64,000 nt of DNA from Gammaproteobacteria bacterium (GTDB taxonomy: Bacteria; Pseudomonadota; Gammaproteobacteria; Eutrophobiales; Eutrophobiaceae). The position numbers and the translations under genes were made by a program. The stretch lies in the NCBI GenBank assembly GCA_030829955.1, contig JAURNY010000017.1, forward strand, positions 33,843 through 97,842. Reading direction: 5' to 3'. The notes beneath the pieces were generated by a model. The model was not told where the DNA came from and did not search any database. It saw only the letters and a list, made by a program, of their open reading frames with translations. This document shows, in pieces, positions 33,523 through 40,558 of the stretch (within the stretch, counting starts at the first letter, position 1; each line of letters starts with the position of its first letter).

Positions 33523-33580
33523 TGCGGATAATAATTTTTATTTTATCTGCACTAATGGGAAGGGGTTTACCCCTAATTTT
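33523..33580 (+). terminator. Tandem hairpins between the CitG-like gene and fae
   Basis: TGCGGATAA (33523-33531) pairs with TTATCTGCA (33543-33551, one G-T pair). AGGGG-TTTA-CCCCT (33561-33574) is followed by AATTTTT. The second looks like an intrinsic terminator or attenuator, so fae is probably expressed partly from its own promoter or by controlled read-through. Confidence 0.55.
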
Positions 33581-33658
33581 TAACTTTACAATGTAGGAAG
33601 ACATCAGATGTCCATATTAAAGAAACTCTTTGGCTTTCTAACTGGAGGAGATAATAAA

Positions 33659-34168
33659 ATGGCAGTCATAGACAGAGTATTAGTTGGTGAAGCATTGGTC
33701 GGTGACGGTAACGAAGTTGCTCATATCGATTTAATTATGGGGCCTCGTGGCAGTGCTGCAGAGTCTGCATTTTGTAATGCAATAACTAACAACAAAGATG
33801 GTTTCAGCACCCTTTTAGCTGTTGTAGCACCTAACTTAGCTTGTAAACCAAATACCATTCTGTTCAACAAAGTAACGATCAAAGGCTCTAAACAAGCAGT
33901 ACAAATGTTTGGTCCTGCGCAACGTGCTGTTTCAATGGCTGTTATGGATTGTGTTGAAGACGGCACTATCCCAGCTGATGAAGCTGACGATATCTTTATT
34001 TCAGTTGGTGTTTTCATTCACTGGTTGGCTGATGATGATGCTAAGATTCAGGAATACAACTACGAAGCAACGAAACTTTCAATTAAACGTGCAGTAGCTC
34101 GTGAACCGAAAGCAGCTGAAGTAGTTAGTAAGAAAGGTTCAGCAGCACATCCATTCGCTGCTAACTAA
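33659..34168 (+). CDS. fae: Formaldehyde-activating enzyme Fae
   Basis: This enzyme condenses formaldehyde with H4MPT to methylene-H4MPT, the entry to the pathway. The 169-residue protein begins [32 protein letters not shown] and includes [42 protein letters not shown] and ISVGVFIHW, all as in bacterial Fae. I chose ATG 33659 because GGAGGAGA is placed ideally before it and Fae proteins begin at this point. An in-frame ATG at 33608, with its own AGGAAG, would add 17 residues rich in Lys, Leu and Phe. An excellent terminator follows, as for an abundant protein. Confidence 0.96.
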   Translation: MAVIDRVLVGEALVGDGNEVAHIDLIMGPRGSAAESAFCNAITNNKDGFSTLLAVVAPNLACKPNTILFNKVTIKGSKQAVQMFGPAQRAVSMAVMDCVEDGTIPADEADDIFISVGVFIHWLADDDAKIQEYNYEATKLSIKRAVAREPKAAEVVSKKGSAAHPFAAN

Positions 34169-34188
34169 TATTTATTTAAAGATTTGAG

Positions 34189-34214
34189 AAACGCCCCATA
34201 AGGGGCGTTTTTTT
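34189..34214 (+). terminator. Intrinsic terminator after fae
   Basis: AAACGCCCC-ATAA-GGGGCGTTT with a following T-run is a 9-bp GC-rich stem. It lies between the converging fae and HisA-like genes. Confidence 0.93.
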
Positions 34215-34231
34215 ATTTATTCGGATTAAAA

Positions 34232-34936
34232 TCAATTTTCCATTATTTCAGTAATCGAATCATTATCCAGCCTTCTATTATGCAAGGCCGTTGCTATCAA
34301 TGCGCCAGCATATCCATTATCGCTAAGCTTTATTAAATCAGATTTATTTGCTACTCCTCCTGCAAAATAAAGCTGATGTTTCTGGTGTAATTCAGGTTTT
34401 CGATTTAAAGCCTGAATATCTATTCCGCTCGACGTGCCTACCTTGTTTAACATCATCATGATGACCTGTTTAGGCCAATATTGAGTTGAGTTAAATAAAT
34501 CATCGACACCAATGAATTCATCATCAAATTTATCTAGTGACAATATCCAGTCAGGATGTTGATAATTAATACGATTAAGTATCTCTGCTGAGGGTTTGTT
34601 TTCACTGCCAATTACAGGCTGTATAAAATTATGGTTATAGACAGACTCTTGTTTGATTATGTCCTCTATCCCTGCATCAAGCCAGAATGTAATATCAGGA
34701 AAATGCAGGCTCAATGTATTTATATAAGCAAAATTATTCCCCTTTTTTTGAATGGCATTTAAATCTGCAACATAAAAAGTTTTAAAAGGATACAAATCTA
34801 GATATGCATTTAAAATAGCTTCAGGATACGATGAGTTCGTCAAAGATGATTGAATAGGCGCATAACTAGCGCGTTCACCTTTTAAGGCATGAACTACTTG
34901 ACCATCAAGCAGATCAATAACAGGAATAATAATCAT
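34232..34936 (-). CDS. HisA-like TIM-barrel protein of the H4MPT/methanofuran cluster
   Basis: This 234-residue protein resembles the HisA/HisF family: MIIIPVIDLLDGQVVHALKGERA at the N-terminus (in HisA the equivalent Asp is catalytic), FYVADLNAIQKKGNN, FWLDAGI, and the phosphate-loop-like YFAGGVANKSDLIKLSDNGYAGALIATALHN. Histidine genes are absent nearby and it is set among cofactor genes, so it is probably a HisA paralogue used in H4MPT or methanofuran synthesis; the reaction is unknown. It is the only minus-strand gene in this cluster, and its start codon is 2 bases from that of divergent mfnD. Confidence 0.82.
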   Translation of the reverse strand: MIIIPVIDLLDGQVVHALKGERASYAPIQSSLTNSSYPEAILNAYLDLYPFKTFYVADLNAIQKKGNNFAYINTLSLHFPDITFWLDAGIEDIIKQESVYNHNFIQPVIGSENKPSAEILNRINYQHPDWILSLDKFDDEFIGVDDLFNSTQYWPKQVIMMMLNKVGTSSGIDIQALNRKPELHQKHQLYFAGGVANKSDLIKLSDNGYAGALIATALHNRRLDNDSITEIMEN

Positions 34937-34938
34937 AA

Positions 34939-35913
34939 ATGCGACATTTTGTTTTTGAGTATATCACAGGCGGCGGATTGGCAGGACAAGACTTGCCAGT
35001 CAGTTTAATTAAAGAGGGTGACATGATGGTCAATGCGCTGGTGAATGACTTATTAAAACTTAACCAAAATACTATTTTGCTTTGTCGTGATATTCGCTTA
35101 CAACACAATATGACAGGTGTGAATACATTTTATCTGGATGAAAAATTATTAAAAGATGTACACAAGCAAGTTCAATCAGACGATGTTGTTTGGCTAATCG
35201 CCCCTGAGATTGATAATAGTTTATATAAACTATCTCAATCGTTTATTGAAAAAGGAAATATTGTCTTTGTATCTGATCTAAATACGATACAGATTTGCTC
35301 TGATAAATTTCTAACTTATAAGTGCTTGAGGCAATATGCGATTAATGTTGTGCCAACATATCTTGCAAGTGAAGCAATACCTGATAGTGATGAAGGTTAT
35401 ATCATAAAGCCAAGAGATGGTGCTGGAGCTGAAGGTTTGGTATTTATAAAAAACAAACAGTTAATAAAAAAATATCTGGAACATAAACAGACTGATTTTT
35501 TTATTGTTCAACCGTATATCATAGGTAAACACCTGAGTATCTCAATGCTATGTTTAAATGGTAAGGCGCAATTATTAGCTTGTAATAAACAGATTATTGA
35601 AAAAGATGAAGATAAATTTTCCTTGTCTGGAATCGAGGTAAATTATTGTCTTGATGATATTGAGGAACTAAGTTTTCTTGCAAATCAAATTGCTACATCG
35701 CTGCCTGGGCTTAAAGGGTATGTTGGTGTTGATCTGTTAAGGCTTGAAGATGTATTTATGGTTGTTGAAATTAATTCTCGATTAACTACTTCTTATGTGG
35801 CGTTATCTGAATCGCTTGATTTAAATGTGGCTGAATTGATTTGGAATGTTTTCAAAAATCAATTACTCGACGTTAATATTAAAAATGCTAAACCAATAGC
35901 AATTTCTCTATAA
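34939..35913 (+). CDS. mfnD: Tyramine-glutamate ligase-like ATP-grasp protein (methanofuran synthesis)
   Basis: This 324-residue ATP-grasp protein resembles archaeal MfnD, which joins glutamate to tyramine. FVFEYITGGGLAGQDLP at the N-terminus, ICSDKFLTYKCLRQYAINVVPTY, the ATP loop IIKPRDGAGAEGL, IVQPYIIGKHLSISML and GYVGVDLLRLED...VVEINSRLTTSYVAL follow the family order. In M. extorquens the equivalent reading frame belongs to the archaeal-like C1 gene set. It starts back-to-back with the HisA-like gene and heads a run with mfnF, pabB and mfnE (gaps from 7 bases to overlaps). The start codon has no obvious ribosome site. Confidence 0.85.
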   Translation: MRHFVFEYITGGGLAGQDLPVSLIKEGDMMVNALVNDLLKLNQNTILLCRDIRLQHNMTGVNTFYLDEKLLKDVHKQVQSDDVVWLIAPEIDNSLYKLSQSFIEKGNIVFVSDLNTIQICSDKFLTYKCLRQYAINVVPTYLASEAIPDSDEGYIIKPRDGAGAEGLVFIKNKQLIKKYLEHKQTDFFIVQPYIIGKHLSISMLCLNGKAQLLACNKQIIEKDEDKFSLSGIEVNYCLDDIEELSFLANQIATSLPGLKGYVGVDLLRLEDVFMVVEINSRLTTSYVALSESLDLNVAELIWNVFKNQLLDVNIKNAKPIAISL

Positions 35914-35920
35914 TAGCGAC

Positions 35921-36970
35921 ATGAACGAAATGAACTATTATGGTTGGGATATTGGTGGCGCACACCTTAAAGTTGCCGTGGTCAATCGCTCGCAAAAATT
36001 GATTTATGCAAAACAGTATGCAACACCATTATGGCAGGGACTAAATTCACTAGAACAGGCTTTTTCTGATGTTATGAATAATGTTGTGTCTGGTAACAGT
36101 TATCACCTGGTCAGCATGACAGGTGAATTGGTTGATATTTTTTCAAGTCGCAAACAAGGCGTTGAAAAATTAAATCAAATTTGTAATAACCATCTTGGAA
36201 ATCAATATAGTTTATATAGTCATAATAAGGGTTTATTAAAGGGCTATGCTGAAATTATAGTTCCGGATGAAGTGGCGTCTGCTAATTGGCATGCAACAGC
36301 ATTTTACATATCGCAATTAATTGAGAGTGGTTTTTTTATTGATATAGGGAGTACAACAACGGATATTATTCCATTTTCCAATAAACAAATATTAAATAAA
36401 GGCTATGATGATCAGTCACGCTTGCGGCATGATGAACTTGTTTATACTGGTGTAATAAGAACTCCATTGATGGCGTTGAGTCAGTATGTTCAATTTGCCG
36501 GACATGTCCAGGGTGTGTGTGCTGAACATTTTGCAACAACAGCTGATGTTTATCGTGTACTTGGCCTTTTGGATGAAGATGCTGATATGATGCTTCCTGC
36601 GGATGGAGGTGAAAAAACTATTGAAGCCAGCATAATGCGCTTAGCGCGTATGGTAGGAATAGATGTTGATTCCATAAGAGATAATTCCTGTTTAGTTGAA
36701 CTGGCCGAACATTATTCTCGTCTGCAATTAATGCAATTATCAGAAGCATTAAAACAGGTGATGTCGAATGTTACTGGCGTAGATATGGTTATAGTTGGGG
36801 CAGGTGCTGGAGAATTTTTATTAAAACAACTCGCGAAACAATTACAGTTTAAATTTATCAGCTTTAATGAATTGTTTGATTATGAAAAACAATATGCAAA
36901 AGAAACTAATCTTTGTGCGCCGGCTGTTGCATTGGCGCAGATAAGCTGCCTTCATCATTCGTCATCATGA
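35921..36970 (+). CDS. mfnF: MfnF-like ASKHA-fold enzyme (methanofuran synthesis; H4MPT-linked C1 pathway protein)
   Basis: This 349-residue protein of the hydantoinase-like/ASKHA group has WDIGGAHLKVAVV at the N-terminus (phosphate 1-type motif), FFIDIGSTTTDIIPF in the middle and DMVIVGAGAGEFLLKQLA near the C-terminus. In archaea MfnF couples the furan phosphate unit to glutamyl-tyramine. It begins 7 bases after mfnD and its stop overlaps the pabB start as ATGA. Confidence 0.85.
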   Translation: MNEMNYYGWDIGGAHLKVAVVNRSQKLIYAKQYATPLWQGLNSLEQAFSDVMNNVVSGNSYHLVSMTGELVDIFSSRKQGVEKLNQICNNHLGNQYSLYSHNKGLLKGYAEIIVPDEVASANWHATAFYISQLIESGFFIDIGSTTTDIIPFSNKQILNKGYDDQSRLRHDELVYTGVIRTPLMALSQYVQFAGHVQGVCAEHFATTADVYRVLGLLDEDADMMLPADGGEKTIEASIMRLARMVGIDVDSIRDNSCLVELAEHYSRLQLMQLSEALKQVMSNVTGVDMVIVGAGAGEFLLKQLAKQLQFKFISFNELFDYEKQYAKETNLCAPAVALAQISCLHHSSS

Positions 36971-38343
36971 AGCTCTCTGAATTACCTTATCATCGAGATT
37001 CATCACTATTGTTTGAACGCGTAGCTGACCAGCATTGGAGCATGTTTATCGATAGTGGTTATCCGCGAATTGATACGGGGCGTTACGATATTATTGTTGC
37101 TAATCCTGAAATTACTCTGGAAACCACAGGTGAAAACACAATTATTACATTTGTATCAGGTAAGGAACTGAAATCACAGGATGACCCATTCCGGTTGGTT
37201 AAACAGTATCTTGGCAAGCATGAGAGTAATTTAAGCGGGTTACCATTTTGCGGTGGCGCTATAGGTTATTTTGCCTATGACCTTGGTAGGCGTGTTGAAA
37301 ATTTACCAGAACTATGCCAACAGGATATTGATTTGCCAGACATGGCAATAGGTATATATGACTGGGTGGTGATAGTTGATCATCATCAACGTCGAAGCTG
37401 TCTTGCCAGCTTTTGTCGTTTTCAAAATACGTCAGAAAAGTGGAGTGACTTGATTGAGTTATTTCATCAGCAAGCACCCGTTAAGGAGCGGCAATATCAA
37501 ATTAACAGCTCAATTCAATCAAATATGAGCAAGGAGCAATATACTGATGCCTTTACTAAAATAAAAAATTATATTCTTGAAGGTGATTGTTATCAGGTGA
37601 ATCTAGCTCAGCGCTTTCAAACTGACTTTAATGGTGACTGTTGGCAGGTCTATCGTGATCTCCGTGAATTTAATCCGGCACCTTATGCTAGTTATATCAA
37701 TATGCCTCAGGGTGCAGTGATCAGTTCTTCTCCAGAACGATTTTTAAAAGTTACCGGCAATCAGGTCGAGACCAAACCTATCAAAGGTACAGTACATCGT
37801 TCAAAATTTGCTTATGAAGATAAGGCGCTGGCAGGTTTGTTACTTGAAAGCGAAAAAGATCGTGCTGAAAATATAATGATTGTTGATTTATTAAGAAATG
37901 ATATTAGTAAAACCTGTCAACCCGGTTCTGTAAAGGTGCCAAAATTATTTGCGTTAGAAACTTATGCGACAGTGCATCATTTGGTCAGCACCATCACGGG
38001 TAAGCTATCTGAACATTATCATGCCCTAGATCTGTTGCGCGGTTGTTTCCCAGGCGGTTCTATAACCGGCGCACCCAAATTAAGATCTATGGAAATTATT
38101 GAAGAACTGGAACCTCACAGACGATCAATTTATTGCGGCTCGATTGCCTACATCGGATTTGACGGAAATATGGATAGTAATATTTGTATTCGCACTATCA
38201 TTCAGTGTGATAAAAACTTGTATTTTTACGCTGGTGGTGGACTAACATGGTACTCCGACGTGAACAAGGAATATCAGGAATGTTTCGATAAAGCAGCCGG
38301 GATAATCAAACTTTGCCAGGCAGGACGAAAAGAAGTCTCTTGA
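36967..38343 (+). CDS. pabB: Aminodeoxychorismate synthase component I-like protein (PabB)
   Basis: This chorismate-utilising enzyme should provide aminodeoxychorismate for p-aminobenzoate, the aromatic precursor of H4MPT or folate. From ATG 36967 it has about 458 residues: FCGGAIGYFAYDLGRRVE, YTDAFTKIKNYILEGDCYQVNLAQRF, NPAPYASYINMPQGAVISSSPERFL, ETKPIKGTVHRS, DLLRNDISKTC and GCFPGGSITGAPKLRSMEIIEELE, the full anthranilate synthase I/PabB signature. PIKGT favours PabB. An upstream in-frame start at 36913 would lie within mfnF. Location beside mfn genes suggests a copy serving the C1 cofactor; no pabA or pabC is adjacent. Confidence 0.9.
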   Translation: MKLSELPYHRDSSLLFERVADQHWSMFIDSGYPRIDTGRYDIIVANPEITLETTGENTIITFVSGKELKSQDDPFRLVKQYLGKHESNLSGLPFCGGAIGYFAYDLGRRVENLPELCQQDIDLPDMAIGIYDWVVIVDHHQRRSCLASFCRFQNTSEKWSDLIELFHQQAPVKERQYQINSSIQSNMSKEQYTDAFTKIKNYILEGDCYQVNLAQRFQTDFNGDCWQVYRDLREFNPAPYASYINMPQGAVISSSPERFLKVTGNQVETKPIKGTVHRSKFAYEDKALAGLLLESEKDRAENIMIVDLLRNDISKTCQPGSVKVPKLFALETYATVHHLVSTITGKLSEHYHALDLLRGCFPGGSITGAPKLRSMEIIEELEPHRRSIYCGSIAYIGFDGNMDSNICIRTIIQCDKNLYFYAGGGLTWYSDVNKEYQECFDKAAGIIKLCQAGRKEVS

Positions 38344-38954
38344 AACTCTCTATTATTAAACTCGGTGGCAGTTTAATCGGCTCAGATGAATTGCAGCATT
38401 GGTTATCAGCCATAGAGCGCAGGGCAAATAATGAAAATATTATTGTTGTGCCAGGTGGTGGACAATATGCCAACCTCATTCGCCACGAGCAGCGTCGACT
38501 CAATTACAGTGAACTTACTGCACATCGGCAGGCAATATTATCAATGTGTCAGACCGCATTTCTTTTTCAGGAATATTTTCCTAGGCTTAAGGCAATATAT
38601 GATAGCTGCGACGCTCATCAGTTTTATGATAAAGGTTTGCCCCTTATCTGGGTACCATTTGAATTACTGGAAAAGGGAAACCTGATAGCTGCAAATTGGG
38701 ATATAACTTCTGATAGCCTTTCGCTTTATCTCGCTAGCAAACTGAGTGCTGACTACCTGTATCTGATTAAATCAATAGTAATTAATCAACAGGAACATTA
38801 CCTAAGTAATTACATTAAAAAAGGAGTAATTGATAAAGGATTTCAGTCACTTATAAAATATAATGAAAGTAATATATACATATATTCCAGTTCAGATTTT
38901 GAATATTTTTCCGATCTAGTAAAACGTGAACAGTTTCGACTACTAACAAACTGA
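38340..38954 (+). CDS. mfnE: MfnE-like amino acid kinase family protein (methanofuran synthesis)
   Basis: This protein of about 204 residues of the amino-acid-kinase (aspartokinase/UMP kinase) fold has LSIIKLGGSLIGSDELQHWL with the glycine loop, then IIVVPGGGQYANLIR, and NWDITSDSLSLYLASKLSADYLYLIKS. This is the layout of MfnE, which phosphorylates aminomethyl-furan methanol phosphate in archaeal methanofuran synthesis. The most likely start is TTG 38340, overlapping the pabB stop (TTGA); an upstream TTG at 38313 is possible. It is the last gene of the cofactor cluster. mfnB is not in the window. Confidence 0.8.
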   Translation: MKLSIIKLGGSLIGSDELQHWLSAIERRANNENIIVVPGGGQYANLIRHEQRRLNYSELTAHRQAILSMCQTAFLFQEYFPRLKAIYDSCDAHQFYDKGLPLIWVPFELLEKGNLIAANWDITSDSLSLYLASKLSADYLYLIKSIVINQQEHYLSNYIKKGVIDKGFQSLIKYNESNIYIYSSSDFEYFSDLVKREQFRLLTN

Positions 38955-39100
38955 CTTATATACGCTAGTTAATCTTCCAACTTTTGTATTTTTACTTATT
39001 TATGCGTAACCTAGGTGGTAAGAAAGGATGAAGTGTTTGCCTTACTTTATTTATATAAAGTTTATACGTTAGCTAGTGACGCTTTCATTAGTAAATATAT

Positions 39101-39134
39101 AAAACGGGATTCAATATTTTTTGAATCCCGTTTT
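39101..39134. terminator. Strong bidirectional terminator hairpin
   Basis: A perfect 14-bp stem AAAACGGGATTCAA / TTGAATCCCGTTTT with a 6-base loop lies between mfnE and nrdB. A/T-rich ends on both sides allow use from either strand. Confidence 0.9.
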
Positions 39135-39147
39135 AGGAAATAAGAAG

Positions 39148-39218
39148 GCCTGGCATCCGGAAGAGGCTGGAGACACCAGGCAATAGCCGAGCTTCCCTCT
39201 CGGCTCCCGCTTATGCGG
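39148..39218 (-). ncRNA. Unidentified structured RNA element downstream of nrdB
   Basis: Within 71 bases there are three stem-loops in a row, all unusually GC-rich for this genome: GCCTGG/CCAGGC (39148-39153 with 39176-39181), AGCCGAG/CTCGGCT (39185-39191 with 39199-39205) and CCGC/GCGG (39207-39210 with 39215-39218). On the minus strand the block is followed by the strong terminator at 39134-39101, so it could be a small RNA or the processed 3' end of the nrdAB message. It does not match tRNA, SRP RNA, RNase P, 6S or tmRNA signatures I know. Orientation is inferred only from the terminator position. Confidence 0.4.
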
Positions 39219-39284
39219 ACTTGGTCAACTGTTAAATTAAAAAAAATGTCTTATGAAAGTATTCAGATGGGTGCAGCACTAGGC

Positions 39285-39344
39285 AAAAAGACTTTTGGAA
39301 GCGCAGTTTACAAGTTGGTAAATGAGCATCTCGAAAGTCTTTTT
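39285..39344 (-). terminator. Inverted repeat after nrdB, possible terminator
   Basis: AAAAAGACTTT (39285-39295) and AAAGTCTTTTT (39334-39344) form an 11-bp inverted repeat with a 38-base loop, about 40 bases beyond the nrdB stop. The long loop makes it less certain than the other terminators. Confidence 0.4.
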
Positions 39345-39382
39345 AACATAGTAATTTGCCATTTGAATGCTTTCCTAACTAA

Positions 39383-40534
39383 TTAATCCCATGTTAATGC
39401 GCCACCTGTTTGATATTCGGTCACGCGTGTTTCAAAGAAATTCTTCTCTTTACGCATATTCGCTTGTTCATCTAGCCAAGGCAGGGTTGATTCTGCACCA
39501 GGGAAAGGTTCATCATTTAGACCAAGCTGAATTGCGCGACGGTTAGCAATGTATTGAAACTGTCCTAAATGTGTTTCAGCAGAATAACCTAGGATCGGAT
39601 CGCGCAGGATATAACTGGTGTAACCTTTTTCTGCTTCATAGGCTTCATCCCACATATTGCGAATCGCTTTTGGATCAAGTTTTAGATTTTCTTCACGCAG
39701 AATTTGTTTCACAACACGAATACCAAAGGCTGCATGCATGACTTCATCTCGCATGATGTACTGCAGTTGTTCCGCAGTACCTTTCATCAAACCTCGACGT
39801 TGCAGTGCGAAGATTGGGCTAAAACCATTGTAGAACCAGCAACCTTCAAAGACAGCTGCAAAGAACATATAAGACATTACAAAGTTATGTAGTTCGTCTT
39901 CATCATTCAAATCGATATCTGAACGTAACACTGAATTTAATCGGCGATTTGCCATCGCAATTTTTTGATGAATCTCTGGCACAACGCGATAACGATTATA
40001 GATTTCACTTTGGTCAAGACCAATAGTCTCTATGCAGTGTTGATAGGTCCAGGTATGCAATGATTCTTCATATACCTGACGCGCTTGATAAATCTGTAAT
40101 TCAGGCGCAGACATTTTTTCCATAACTGCCAAACCAATGTTACGCATGGCAAGAATGTCTGAGGTAGTCAGATAAGATAGTACGTTCTCATATACATGTT
40201 TTTCATTAGGTGTGAGCTTATGACGATAGTCAGTCACATCTTGCGCCATATTAATATCCAAAGGCGTCCAATGGTTTTTATTGGCATTAAGAAAGAAATT
40301 CCATGCCCATGGATACTTAAACGGCGCTAATTGATTAATGTCAGTATGACCATTAATTACACGTTTGTCTTCCGGGTTTACCGGCGCAACATTATGTGTT
40401 TTAACAGGCGCTTCAATACTTTCAATGGCAATATTCCCCTGCTCAGCCTGATTTAAAACATTTTCAACAACAGCAGGTTCAACGCTTTTCGTTTTGCTTG
40501 GTTGTTTCGCTAACGGGTCATTCCAATCCAACAT
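39383..40534 (-). CDS. nrdB: Ribonucleotide reductase class Ia, beta subunit
   Basis: This is the di-iron/tyrosyl-radical subunit (383 aa) that generates the radical for NrdA. It carries PWAWNFFLNANKNHWTPLDINMAQD, the metal-ligand patterns YEESLHTWTYQHCIE and MRDEVMHAAFGIRVV, and the C-terminal tail (RVTEYQTGGALTWD) that docks in NrdA. The first 70 or so residues are a low-complexity extension before the conserved core. It follows nrdA by 24 bases and is co-transcribed. Confidence 0.95.
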   Translation of the reverse strand: MLDWNDPLAKQPSKTKSVEPAVVENVLNQAEQGNIAIESIEAPVKTHNVAPVNPEDKRVINGHTDINQLAPFKYPWAWNFFLNANKNHWTPLDINMAQDVTDYRHKLTPNEKHVYENVLSYLTTSDILAMRNIGLAVMEKMSAPELQIYQARQVYEESLHTWTYQHCIETIGLDQSEIYNRYRVVPEIHQKIAMANRRLNSVLRSDIDLNDEDELHNFVMSYMFFAAVFEGCWFYNGFSPIFALQRRGLMKGTAEQLQYIMRDEVMHAAFGIRVVKQILREENLKLDPKAIRNMWDEAYEAEKGYTSYILRDPILGYSAETHLGQFQYIANRRAIQLGLNDEPFPGAESTLPWLDEQANMRKEKNFFETRVTEYQTGGALTWD

Positions 40535-40558
40535 AATTTTACCTCTTACTAATTACCG

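Noticed and set aside
39142..39240. SRP RNA, because of a CCGGAAG segment
   Set aside because: The rest of the SRP core (GGTCAGG...GCAGCC) is missing and the stems are arranged differently.
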